From Ancylostoma caninum (taxonomy: Eukaryota > Nematoda > Chromadorea > Rhabditida > Ancylostomatidae), in NCBI GenBank assembly GCA_037903475.1, contig JBAJFG010000027.1:868001-932000 (forward strand): a DNA stretch of 64,000 nt, in the 5' to 3' direction. The notes beneath the pieces were generated by a model. That model ran no database searches and was not told where the DNA came from. It saw nothing but the letters and a program-made list of their open reading frames with translations. The first letter of the stretch is position 1. Each line of letters opens with the position of its first letter. Shown in pieces: positions 32,878 to 43,339 of the stretch. The translations under genes and the position numbers were made by a program.

Positions 32878-34798
32878 TCAGTAAGTTACTACGTTTGTGA
32901 CCTGTACATGGGCACGACGCTGTGAGTTCACTGAATACAAAGCACATCCAGTGAACAGCGTTACGAAGGCAGCCACTTAAAAAGGAATTTTTTGAAAGAT
33001 CATTTGAAAGACCGAATGAATGTGGATCAACAGTTTTTGTTTGTTTGTTTGTTTTTGTAAAAAAAAACTTTCTCGTCCATATAACACCAATTATTCAAGA
33101 AAAACACACTCGGTAATGAACTGGAAATTGAAAAAAAAGTTTTAAGAATACCAAGACAAATCTGAGCAACAATGTTCAAAAACAAAGCCATGAAAGTTAC
33201 CTCCGAGAACGAGTTTGAACTTCTCAGAGTGATGTTCGAACGTCGGCGGATATCCCGCTCTTACCAGACGGGTAATCACACGATTTTCGTCAGAAACTGC
33301 AAAAGAATGCAAATCAAGAAAATCCAATAGAGCAAACACAAAAAGCTATCCTCATAATGGAAACATTTTCAAAAATTATTACCCAAAAAAACTAGAGATA
33401 TAAAAAAGTCCTTTCAAGAAATCTATTCTACCATGTTCGCCAGGACAATACAAGAAACTGGAAGATAAGTAGCTAAGCGAATCTATTTGTTAGTTCGTGA
33501 TCTATATTCAGTGTTAACTAGGTAAATTACTCCAATCTTCCATCACTTGTATTACTAAATAAAACAGCTATTATTCGTCGTCGCTTTTTTTTTCTAGCCC
33601 TCTGCTCCTAATTTTGAAATTGTGTTTAACAATTAGCGTAGTACGACCACGTGCATATAAAAGAAAAAATTATCTAACTGCTTAAATACTATTCACAGAA
33701 AACTGACAAAATCCTTCAGCAGCGATTCACTTGGTATACAAGATATGTTTTAAGTTTATAACTTCCCTATAGTAAACTTACTATCATGGCAGCTGGAGCC
33801 TGTCCAACCAGAAATGCACTCCTTTTCTCCTGTCTGAGTACATCTAACAAGATGATTTTCAGCGGCAGATGGCTTGCAGTATCGACTGCAACGACGTCCG
33901 AAGAAGTTCCTGTGAAAGATATGGTATACATACATGGCATAATTATACAGGACAACCAGGCAAGTTGTCGTCTCAGCGGCCTGTTCAAGAAGGCAACTGG
34001 ATCCACAACCATAGCAGGGAAATCTGCCCGGGTGAGTTATTTTCGTGTTCCCTTCATATTAGTAGTGTGCAGGGAGTGTCTTTCACTAGTGTCTGTCCAA
34101 CTTGTTCACCGGAATTATGATGGGTTCCTCCTTTATGAACAACATTTAGAGAACGAACTCGTCACATTTGACTTCGAAGCTCACGCTCAGTACGTCCGTG
34201 TACACGCTGCGACTCTGTAGAGAACCGTCCACAATTATCGTTTCGAGGATATGTCCATGAGACCCTTGAGAAAAGATTCATTGGCAGATGTCTTCGAAAT
34301 AATACCAAAAAAAACTTTAGTAAGCTTACCTCCCTTTTTATCTGTAACGTTGATGCTCACAGTAATGTAGTCCTGTAAGTCGTTCAAAAATTCTCGAGAA
34401 CCATAACACAGCAAGAAAAGGAACCAACCGACTGAATGTTCCTGAGTGGCCTTCCTATTCTCATTGCATATTCTGGACGAATGGTGAAATTGTACGGATG
34501 AGGGTGGAAAATACATGGAGGGTGAGGAAAAGATCCAGCAAAAGATGGCCACTGCATATAGCAAAGATTCAAATAAACGATTTCCGTGGACGAAAATGTC
34601 ATGGTAAACACACCGGACCCGCTCTGAAAGAGTGAATGTTCTAAAAGTAGTTGCAGGAACCATAACCACACTACAACTTAGTGGTTACAGCAAAAACAAG
34701 CAAACAAAACAAAAACAAACAAATGTAAGCGCAATGAATCTTACCTTCGGCGATTCATCAGTAAGGACTAGCGGAAGTAAGGCAAGAAATAAGGTCAT
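32878..34798 (-). CDS. Compact DSL-domain Notch ligand without EGF repeats
   Basis: Predicted membrane-tethered ligand for LIN-12/GLP-1 receptors. Exons: 34745-34798, 34429-34623, 34330-34372, 34159-34264, 33782-33909, 33201-33296, 32878-32975. Lengths sum to 720 nt and all phases close: 239 aa. Order: leader MTLFLALLPLVLTDESPK; MNNL (about 19-97; SGSGVFTMTFSS, then DYITVSINVTDKKGG); DSL domain (131-173) with all six Cys at canonical spacing (C131, C140, C144, C156, C164, C173; KCDENFFGRRCSRYC and GWTGSSC); a stalk of about 28 residues; TM (about 203-223; LVLGVAAFVTLFTGCALYSV) followed by RR and a 15-residue tail. Exons 1-5 have the same phases as the large ligand, and exon 3 is 43 nt in both. 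The last two exons rest on splice phase and hydrophobicity only. No EGF-like Cys pattern is seen in the 33202-33781 or 32976-33200 gaps. Confidence 0.82.
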
Positions 34799-34805
34799 CC
34801 TGAAG
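34799..34805 (-). promoter_or_regulatory. Possible spliced-leader acceptor
   Basis: ACTTCAG lies one base before the ATG of the small DSL gene (AG at 34801-34800). In nematodes this arrangement is typical of SL trans-splicing; no cis 5' exon was sought. Confidence 0.4.
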
Positions 34806-35149
34806 TTACGTGATTGCTAAAACCATCTTCAACATCAATCTGAAAGCAAGTTCTTTTGCGACACATGAAAGATTCAGAACGCATGTTTTACGTTTACTAT
34901 TGCCGTAGACAACAAAAGTGATATCAAGGAAGACGCCAACATTGAAAAGACGATTTTTTCTCAAATTATTTTACTTTATTGTTCTCGGATATGCTCACTA
35001 CGGTGATACAGTGGCAAAAGACGGTATTAGCATGCAGTTCAACAAACCCTCTGGCAGTTGGTGATTTGGTTACAGATTAATCATCAGCGCAATGATAACA
35101 CTACATTGGAAGTTGGCTGGTCCAGCCGAATAATTGTATATATACCTAC
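34806..35149. other. Upstream region of the small DSL gene
   Basis: No gene is seen. This is AT-rich DNA that probably holds the promoter of the compact DSL gene. Confidence 0.4.
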
Positions 35150-35302
35150 ACACATAAGTACATATAGGAAGCTCCAAATGTACGCAGACAAGGCAGAGAG
35201 GCAGGCGCTCAGCATGCAGAGCGCCCGTGTCTCTGCCCAAGAGGGCCGCGCCGCGGTCTCGACCCTTGTCTACGTACATTTGGAGTTCTCTGTATGTACA
35301 TA
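35150..35302. mobile_element. MITE-like inverted repeat, copy 1
   Basis: Arms around GGAAGCTCCAAATGTACGCA (35167-35186) and its inverted match TACGTACATTTGGAGTTCTC (35271-35290), with the outer parts of TACATA also mirrored. The same arm sequence ends the element at 36188-36390, so the two are one family. Open frames across it are by-products of the palindrome. Confidence 0.6.
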
Positions 35303-35575
35303 CAGTGGGCGTCAATGCCGGTGGCCGATCTGCGGCCTCGAGAAGGACGCCGCGCAACCGCGCCGTGTGCGCCATAGCCGATGTCTTCTGCTGCTGTTTT
35401 GCAATTTCTAGCAGCTGTTTTCAGGACTTTCGATCGAATCGGGAAGAAAAGCGCCTGAGTATAGCATCTCGGCGGCAGACGATGCCGACCCCGGCGCGCG
35501 GCGCGGTTGCGCAGCGTCCTTCTCGAGGCTGCGCATGGGCCACCGCCAATGACGTCCACTGTACATAGGCCAAAT
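35285..35575. repeat. GC-rich inverted repeat
   Basis: Arms at about 35288-35375 and 35485-35573 pair in inverted orientation (GCCTCGAGAAGGACGCCGCG against CGCAGCGTCCTTCTCGAGGC). It abuts or overlaps the preceding MITE-like repeat. It produces several mirror-image open frames of about 100 codons that I do not consider genes. Confidence 0.6.
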
Positions 35576-35626
35576 GCTCACTTGGCTTCCACCATTCCGT
35601 GTGGGAATTGGATATATGTACACAAT

Positions 35627-36181
35627 TGGCACTATTCCACTTGTTCTGCCCCAAAATCTCAAAATCAAAAATTTCCCTAAAACTTCGTCTAGGGGGGTTA
35701 TTTGTCATGCTGATCACGAATATCACATTGATTTTGCACGGTAACCCCATTTGGGCAGGGTTACGGTAGGGTAAGGGTAAGTATGGTATCTCACAAAAAC
35801 ACCTGAATTTTAGTCTGCGGGGGTTTTTTGACATGCTGAGCACGAATATCATGCTCATTTTGCACCGTGACCCCATTTGGGTAGGGTTACGGTGGGGTAA
35901 GGGTGAGTATACCTGCCGTAATCCTACCCAAATGAAGTTACCGTGCAAAACCAATGTGATATTCGTGATCAGCATGTCAAAAAACCCTTGTGGACAAAAA
36001 TTCAGGCGTTTTTGCGAGATACCATACTTACCCTTACCTTACCGTAACCCTGCCCAAATGGGGTTACCGTGCAAAACCAATGTGATATTCGTGGTCAGCA
36101 TGTCAAATAACCCCCCTAGACGAAGTTTTAGGGAGATTTTTGATTTTGAGATTTTGGGGCAGAACAAGTGGAATAGTGCCA
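35627..36181. mobile_element. Palindromic foldback element with CACAAT target duplication
   Basis: The element begins TGGCACTATTCCACTTGTTC and ends with its inverse. The whole 555 bp is close to a perfect palindrome around about 35905, with repeated GTGATATTCGTG(A/G)TCAGCATG blocks. It is flanked by CACAAT at 35621-35626 and again at 36182-36187, which I read as a 6-bp target-site duplication. No transposase is encoded. Confidence 0.7.
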
Positions 36182-36187
36182 CACAAT

Positions 36188-36390
36188 TACAGGAAGCTCC
36201 AAATGTCCGCAGTCAAGAGGGACGTGGCCACGACGCGGCTTTAGACAGAGACACAGGCGCTCGGCATGCTGCCACTGGTTGGCTGCAGAGTCAGAGAAGC
36301 CAGAGGCAGCATAGAGAGCGCATGTGGCTGATCAAGGAGCCGCGCCGTGGCCACGCCCTCTTGACTGCGGACATTTGGAACTTCCTGTAT
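36188..36390. mobile_element. MITE-like inverted repeat, copy 2
   Basis: Arms begin CAGGAAGCTCCAAATGTCCG and end CGGACATTTGGAACTTCCTG, continuing inward with AGTCAAGAGGG(A/C)GTGGCCACG on both sides. Total length is about 203 bp. It directly abuts the target duplication of the preceding palindromic element. Confidence 0.65.
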
Positions 36391-36884
36391 ATGTAGCGTC
36401 ATTTCCAAAGGAAATGATCAGCACCGTGGAAGTCATCCACGGTCTCCAAAGGAGACTGAAGTCTTCTGTACCTCCAACACCCCCCCCACCTCTCCCTTTA
36501 TTCCGTTCATTCCACAGCTGTTCACATGTCCTGAGATCAACACAGAGAATGAAGAACACATGTACAGAAGAAGTGAAAGGAAAAAATACACGGAGGTGTC
36601 AAAGAGGAAAAGCCGAACGTATTTTGACCAGTGTTATACGCAAATGCGGAACGTCGCGCCAAAACATGTTTTCAAAAGTTCAAGTTCCTAATTCACTTCA
36701 TTCAGATCCAAGCCCAGATCCCAAAACGTCTTCCCCAGGTGGTACATCGGTTCTGGTAGTTCTTAGCATACTGTTGTAGTACCCTCTTATGTAGATCTCA
36801 CAAATTCCAATTTTCAAGGCCAATCTTAAAGTCTGGACTTCACAGCAGCTCCATGAAATCTCCGGAAAAAGCGTTTTTCGTGTA
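36391..36884. other. No supported gene
   Basis: Contains a CCTCCAACACCCCCCCCACC low-complexity run near 36471. The plus-strand frame across 36324-36779 begins inside the MITE and has no recognisable domain. Confidence 0.4.
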
Positions 36885-37549
36885 CAGGGAATGTCAATCA
36901 CGATCAGTATTCCCGCAGAATGGCGCGCCGCACCACCCACGCGGCTCGGCGGGCTGGCTGGGTGCTGCGGCTGATGGATGTTGGGGGATTTTCAGCTCTT
37001 CTTTAGTTTCTGCGACAATTTCACTCATTTGTGGGCCTTCTTGGTAACTGTTTGAGATAGAGTGGCGCTGTGTGCAATCGCACTCTTCTTCGGATGTTCC
37101 TGGGTTGAGTTGAACCCTCACAGGTGCTTCAGCAAGAACTTCTACCGGACGTCAGTAACTTCGATAAAAGAACGCACGATGCAATTGTCTTCACATGATT
37201 GATCTAAAAATGATCGTGAATAGGAGAAAGCTAGTCATCAACCGCAGTGGAGACCGCAAATTACGCGATACAACAGCTTTCTAATAAGCAATGAGAAAAA
37301 GCCTCTTCGTAGGAAATAACTGCAAGACGATATCTTCCTCAAACTCAGATATTAGAACTGAATCGGCGCCACTCTATCTCAAACATTTATCAAGAAGGGC
37401 CACAATTGAGTGAAATTGTCCCATAAACTAGAAAAAAGCTGAGAATCCCCCAACATCCACCAGGTAGCACGCTGCGCCGCGTGGGTGGTGCAGCGCGCCA
37501 TTCCGCAGGAATACTGATCGTGATTGACGTCCCCTGTATATCATTCGTG
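36885..37549. mobile_element. Inverted-repeat element of about 660 bp
   Basis: Left arm about 36887-37067 and right arm about 37366-37549 are inverted copies (GGGAATGTCAATCACGATCA against TGATCGTGATTGACGTCCCC at the outer ends; GAGATAGAGTGGCGC against GCGCCACTCTATCTC at the inner ends). A spacer of about 300 bases has no domain. No clear target duplication was found. Confidence 0.6.
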
Positions 37550-38400
37550 CAGTGCATAAGTTCTGGTCTTCCGTCCCAGCACTTGTGGTACTCCCTTAAT
37601 TCTTATGTCGATGAAGACATCAAGTCATTTGGTGGCGTTAAGACTGCGCAGGAATCCTTCAAATTCTACGGAATCTGTAGAATATGTGCTCCAATCGAAA
37701 TAGTTGGACCTCAGTCGCCTCGCTGCTCAGAGCACGAGCAGTAACACTTTTTTTTTTCGGGACTACGCTCCAGACCCCGTTACTAAGCCCCTTTGCCTCT
37801 CGACCCTTCTACGAAATGCAGCTTGCCCCTGAAGACCTGTGCTGGGGCCTGATCGAAGCGTAGACCATGCAAAAGGATTTGCATACCGCAACGGGTGGCA
37901 GTGGTCAACGCAGCCTCTCCCCCCTCCCCCCTCCACCCCCCCCCCCCCCCGAGAATGGGTCGTCGGTTTCTTGAAGTTACTATCTGTTCCAAAAATTAGA
38001 GCAATTCAATGTTTTGCGTGTAGCTACACAAGACACGTCTAATCTTGAAAATTGAGCGCTATCAGTTACTGGAAACGTGCCAGAACATGTCTCGCCTATA
38101 ACAACTGCCGAGACTTACCTCATCTTGGAAGCCTGCCAAGTGGCAAGATTGGTGAAAAAGACAGTACCTTGTAAAATAGATTGGAGTATAGTGTAAGCTT
38201 GCTGTCTATTGTTTATTATTATTTTTAAAATATTTTTTATTAATCACTCGACATTAAAATTGATATTTTTGTAATTCTGTTATTCCGTCTGGGTTTACGG
38301 AATGGCGGAGTTACCACTGTTTTCTCATGCCCTGGCTAGCAACTCCAGCCTCCGGCATTGAAAGGTGGCACCACCGTACTGGCGGCACTTGCGCATATAT
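37550..38400. other. No supported gene; C-homopolymer
   Basis: A C-rich tract with a long C run lies at 37917-37951. Nothing coding is supported. Confidence 0.4.
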
Positions 38401-38540
38401 AGTCCGTTCCAAAAATGACGATAATTGAGTATTCGTGCCTATGGTCCGTATTTCTCCTCCGCCTCTCCGAATACAGCACTATTTCGCGCGTTCTCTCTTT
38501 CTCTGATATCTTCACAACTATGCTCCCCGGTGAAACACAC
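38401..38540 (+). repeat. Dispersed repeat, copy 2
   Basis: Nearly identical to 11672-11818 over about 140 bases (TGCCTATGGTCCGTATTTCT through TGCTCCCCGGTGAAACACAC). Confidence 0.7.
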
Positions 38541-38570
38541 TGTAACATCCTTCGAAATGAAGCACACTAT

Positions 38571-38819
38571 AGGGCAATTTATACCAGGTGCGTGCGTCAG
38601 TCGCACATCAGTCGCACGCATCCATTTGTAAGGGATTTTCGATGAAGACCGGTCAACACGGCATGTGCATCCTCAATGAAAAGAACGCGCGGCCGTCGCG
38701 AGGCCGTAAACGCGTGCGTCTGAGCTGCGACTGCGATGCGACTGCAATGCTACTGTGCCCTATTCTTCATCATATAGACGCACGCGCGTCAGTCGCACGC
38801 ATCCAGTATAAATTGCCCT
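38571..38819. mobile_element. MITE-like element with AGGGCAATTTATAC ends
   Basis: The left end AGGGCAATTTATAC and the right end GTATAAATTGCCCT are inverted repeats. Next to them, inside both ends, are GCGTC(A)GTCGCAC units in mirrored positions. About 249 bp, no coding. It directly follows the dispersed repeat. Confidence 0.6.
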
Positions 38820-39943
38820 TATCACAGTCTGTTTGGTGATACCGCACGTTTGACCTGTATTAGAGGAACGTCTGCTATAACTGATATTCCCACAATGAGT
38901 ACCCTTTTGAATTTGCAGAAAATCACTGTTATCTATGAGAAGCTTGTCCTGTAATTGATCTCCAGATGAAGTGGCACGCAGTTCCTGTAAGGAGATTTTT
39001 TCCAGACAAACCTTCCACTGAGCTTGATTTACTATCGAAAACCCAAGGAACGCGCAATTTTCGGAACTTCCGCAGAGCACTGACGTCATTCTCAAGCTCC
39101 GACGAAATTCCGAAAGGATTACACGATAACACGATGAGGATTATTTTAGAACTTCCGCGGTGCTTCGAGACAGATATAATTGTGCAAGATACGAACAAAT
39201 CGAATGGCATATTTTTGTCCAATTCTTGCAGTTATGTGTTCTTGCTTGACTTCAGCTAGCCATGTAGGAAGCCATAGTGAAATAGGAAGATTTTCGGTTG
39301 ATTTCCATTGCAGCTTGCTTCCGAATATTCCAGTAATGCATATTTTTGTTCTCGCGACACGTGGAGGTATTCATCGCTCCGAGCTGATCGACTCTACCTT
39401 ATTAATGACTCCGTATTGGAGGAATTGTGTAACTCTTGTTCGACTTCGGAACTTCCGCAGAGCCATCTGGAGACCTACCGTCGGGTCACCTGCGGTACAT
39501 AAGTCCCGAGATAGCTTCGAGGAAGTTCCGAAAGTTTGTCTGGATCAGTGAGAATGGCCGTGGGCTAGGATTCATGAACGCGAATCTGGGTTTCTTGACC
39601 AATTTTCAAGCCCTGTGTCTCCTCAGATTACGAACTCTGTACGTGAGCCAATCACTCCGACCATCGCTCATTTGCGTGGTTAATGTTTCATGAATCCCAG
39701 CTCTGGAGGTTAAGTGGCACACACTTCCTAGACAGAGCGTCCCGAAGCGGCGCTCTAGACAGGTGATTGTATAATTGGGGTAAGGACAAACAGAAAGTCG
39801 CTTTCCACAGGGGTCCATTTGATTGGGAAGCTTCCCGTACTGGCAAGTGTTTCAATCAGATTAATCCAACAAATAGTTTCCACGTGCTTTCTTCTCTAAA
39901 CCTGGGCATGAAGTTTTAAAGATGCTTTTACTTCTTCTGCCAA
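38820..39943. other. No supported gene; internal motif repeats
   Basis: GGAACTTCCGCAGAGC occurs at about 39062 and 39448, with related GAACTTCCG(A/C) words between, suggesting a degenerate repeat. The overlapping frames here lack domains. Confidence 0.35.
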
Positions 39944-40690
39944 CCAGGTTGCTAGGTGGTTAAACTTTATTGGCCTGACGTTTCGAACAGATCGTCGTCT
40001 TCAGAGGCCTAAAAGTGGCTCGCGGTTCTTATCTGTGATTGAAACCGCCAAACGTCTCCACTCACCCTGCCAGCTTCCCAACATTACCCCAAGCTTGCTA
40101 CTACAAAAGACCCAGGACGAAAGGTAAACCAACCTTGTCACCACCGTTCTTGCGGAAAACCGCAGAAGACTGTCGTTGCGGACAAGTAAGACTCACTTGG
40201 CGGTCCGTATCTCATGTTGTCTACAGTCTACAGCTCGCATAACGATATGTACGGTAGGAAGTCACTAGTGATGGATAGGCACTCATTCCTTTTTTTATTC
40301 ATTTCCGGGTTTCTAGCCGCAATCCAGAAGGCCTCTAGCGCTTTTCTGGCTGAAACCTCTGTTTCATATGTCAAAATATTACATTTAACACAGAAATCAT
40401 TTCCTCCATGCACCTCGTTCCTGTGCCTACCAAGTGGTGACGTCAAACTCCCTCGCCTCTTGCTCGCTAAATGCTCCTTGATGCGTACGTTGAGCACTCT
40501 GCCAGTTTCCCCAATGTAGCGCGCATGACATTCCAAACATTCAATTTGATACACTACCCCCACCTTTGAACAGTCGCCTACTTTTCCGTACGGGCATATC
40601 ACACAGTGTTCTGTTATGCATTCTATATCGTACAGACGGTTGCAAATAGTGATTTTGTATTCTTTCCTGTCAAGATTCATGAACAAGTAC
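39944..40690 (-). mobile_element. Penelope-like retroelement fragment (3' part)
   Basis: The segment carries the minus-strand GIY-YIG frame (40228-40686) plus about 280 bases downstream that include TTCGTCTTCAGAGGCC-like sequence near the 3' end. Only the C-terminal domain of the element survives; no reverse transcriptase is seen. Assignment to Penelope-like elements is by the domain type. Confidence 0.55.
40228..40686 (-). pseudogene. GIY-YIG endonuclease domain, truncated retroelement ORF
   Basis: A 152-codon frame reads CVICPYG, then VVYQIECLECHARYIGETGR, then RIKEHLASK. That is the Cys-rich knuckle followed by the GIY-YIG core (YIGETGR and R-x3-EH) found at the C-terminus of Penelope-like element proteins, where it serves as the endonuclease. 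Family membership is established knowledge; assignment here is by motif. An in-frame TGA lies just upstream, at the edge of another element inserted at 40708, so the reverse transcriptase part is missing and the copy is dead. Confidence 0.6.
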
Positions 40691-40707
40691 GGCAGAAGGA
40701 CCTTTCA

Positions 40708-41969
40708 AGCAGGGTCAAGCGTGTGTCGATAAATTATCAAAGGGGGTCGTACGCGGGGGGGGGTGGGGAAAGAGGGGGGTCGTAAGGGGGAGGTCGTGGT
40801 CGGGAGGGGGTGCCTTAGTGTGGAATAGGAGGTAGAAAAAAAGGTAGAAAAAACAGAAGAAGTGGGACACTGAATTATCCATACACAGGATTTGTTTTGA
40901 CGTGATGAAACGACTTTAACAGTATGAGTTGAATAGTGAAAAGTGGGGGGTTATAGGCTAAAATTTTCGCACGTCTGAACTGAAAGTCCTACCCAGTCCT
41001 GCAGGCCAGTAAAAAGTCATTTTATGGACCCTACCCAATAGTGCTTTACCCCCAAGTTTCAGATCTCCAGCTTCAAGAGGAAAGATTCAGCACGGGAATT
41101 ACGGAGATGAGGTTTCGTCGATAAAAATGGCCTTTTTTCCATGTTTTTATCGACGGAGTTGAATCGCGGTGGAAGCAGCTGCGGAAAAATGAGCTGTACG
41201 GCCTGAAAGGGCAAGCCTTCGACTATTAGGAACCTGAAAAAAATTGGGACCTCAACGTGCCAGATCTTCTGATATTCGCGTCCGACTACAACCATGTCTC
41301 TGAACGAGTCAAAATTTTAGGCTGAAATTTTCGCACGTCCGTACTGAAAGTCCTGCCCAGTCCTCCACCCCTATAAACAGTTATTTCGTGCTTTACGGTC
41401 GATCATCTTCAATCTACTACAAGCGCGTGTCATTTTACGCCATGCAAAAATTCTAGCCTCGGAGGGGATCGAACCCTTGACCATGCCGTTGATGTGTATG
41501 GTTGTTTTTCGTAACGAATACGAAGGTATTTCGTTCAGAAACTCTGTACGGACGCTTTCAGACTGAAATTCGCTCACCGCACACGATTTAACCCTCAGCA
41601 AAAACTTGAGCCTCGGTAGGGATCGAACCCTTCACCATGTAGATGATGTATATACATAGATGTTTTTTCTTGATGTGTTCGAGCCTCATTAGTTACGTTA
41701 GCAAAATTGCATTTCGTACATTCCAACGTTTTCCAAAAAACTTCCAAACAACTAGTTAGATACAAAAGAGCCTCTTTCTCCTTCCTATGCTCTGGCTCCA
41801 CCACACCTGTCGCAGTACGAACACCTGAAATGGGATACAATATCTAAATTCTGTAAGCATAGAAGGAAATTTGTGTGCAAAGGGGGGGGGGTCGTATTTT
41901 TGGTGGCTCAAAGGGGGGGGGGGGTCGTATGGGGATCGACTTTTTATCATCATCACGCTTGACCCTGCT
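40708..41969. mobile_element. TIR element with TTCA target duplication inserted beside the Penelope fragment
   Basis: Ends AGCAGGGTCAAGCGTG and CACGCTTGACCCTGCT are 16-bp inverted repeats, flanked by TTCA at 40704-40707 and 41970-41973. Just inside both ends is GGGGGTCGTA-type G-rich sequence. The interior holds a direct repeat (AAATTTTCGCACGTC at about 40960 and 41325) and two copies of CCTCGG(A/T)(A/G)GGGATCGAACCC. No transposase. Length 1262 bp. Confidence 0.65.
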
Positions 41970-41973
41970 TTCA

Positions 41974-42640
41974 AGTCATGTTGCATCGGGCCACCAACAA
42001 ACCCAGGTCAGGATTTCCCTCCAGAGGGATGAAATTTCTCAAAGTTAGTTTTTTTTTTCAGGCCAGATCTGTTGCAACTTCTTATTTGACGAGCAGCATT
42101 TCTTTCGAGTGTTCTACCAAACCATTGCTATCGAGTGTATCATTCTACAGTCCGCCACCTTACTTGCCTAGATGAAAATTTGACATCTATGTAAATATAA
42201 CGCCTTGACAGGCCAATGAAATACGAGTCAGATTTTTAGAGCAAATGGACTCGGCGCCAGAGAAGTAATAGGAGGTGAATGTGCACTGAACGTCTTTAGT
42301 GCGCCGCGAATCGCACCATTATCATCCTTCGGATTTCCACCCGAGTTTCCGATACTTTCATTTGTACTGTGTACCATGAAAATGGGAAAATGCCCGCGTT
42401 CGTAAATTCGCCATTGCTGCCTCGACCCATGAACCTTTTGAGTAGGACGCCGCTTCTGGGACATTTTGTTGTCAGTTAGTAACCGTAAAATATTTGCACT
42501 TCCAGGCGATTCCGTTCAATTTTTCCACCTTGTACAGCCTTGCATGTTCCATCGAAGCCAGTTGAATGCGAACTCAACTTGTAACCATCTTTAGATCCAT
42601 AACAAAATTCATTATATTTTGTACAGTTTATTCACAGAAA
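41974..42640. other. No supported gene
   Basis: This flank should contain the upstream part of the interrupted Penelope-like element if it were intact, but no reverse transcriptase motif is readable. Nothing else is supported. Confidence 0.35.
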
Positions 42641-42643
42641 AAA

Positions 42644-43085
42644 AATGCCCGTAAAGAAAAGTAAAGAGGATGCAGTACAGGTGAAATATCACAGCAATAA
42701 AAATCTGTATAGTTTGAGCACTGGCATCAGTGAGGTAGAACAGGAGATGAGTAAAATCCACAGGTTAGCAAAACATAGGAAGCTGCTTCGTACTTTGGCG
42801 AAGGAACTGATAAATATTCACAAGGAATTTCTGTTCAGATCCTTCAGGTTCTTTAGCTCTCTATTTCAGATGTCACACCAGGTGTTCACCATTCAATCTT
42901 CATGTTCTCATACCGATGTTTTCTCTTGGAGTATTTTGTGCACGAGAGATCACCGACTTCGCTGACAGAATCGAGAACCTGCAAGGAATAGAAGTCAGCC
43001 CTGATGAGCCTGTTCTAAAGGAGAAAATTCCTTTCATTTCCTTAGTCATGAGAAACTCCAGTGGTCTGGAATGGCTGTGTTTATA
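42644..43085 (+). pseudogene. Unrecognised reading frame broken by a frameshift
   Basis: From ATG 42645 a frame reads VKKSKEDAVQ, then EVEQEMSKIHRLAKHRKLLR up to about 42820. The next frame then carries on without a usable intron: NFCSDPSGSLALYFRC, IPMFSLGVFCAREITDFADR, and QGIEVSPDEPVLKEK, to a TAA at 43083-43085. Both halves have coding-like composition and the switch occurs within a few bases around ATT CAC AAG. It is either a pseudogene, possibly retroprocessed since no introns are seen, or a sequence error. Family unknown. Confidence 0.35.
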
Positions 43086-43339
43086 ATCTATCGAAATGTG
43101 ATGGCGCCACGGCGACGGTCACAGCACGCGCGACCGCCGGCCTTACGCAGAAATAACGGAAGGAATGAGGAAAAACGGGAAATTCTGGTCTACAATGTCG
43201 GTAAAATCGTCGCGTAGCGCCTCGCACTTGCTAGCACAGCTTAACTTTAGCCCATCCCGTGACTATCGGAGGAAAATTACGAGCCGCGTAGGGAACTCGC
43301 GTGGCACAGACAACTGCTAACGCGGCCATTGTGCGCACT

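Noticed and set aside
33786..34220. Long plus-strand open frame of 144 codons
   Set aside because: It is the antisense shadow of exons 4 and 5 of the compact DSL gene. The minus strand has the DSL Cys pattern and matching splice phases.
35209..35568. Mirror-image open frames of about 115 codons on both strands
   Set aside because: They run across a GC-rich palindrome; openness follows from base composition.
41457..41650. Two GGGATCGAACCC words resembling a reverse tRNA B box
   Set aside because: No A box, no cloverleaf, and the two copies lie inside a TIR element. At most a tRNA-derived fragment.
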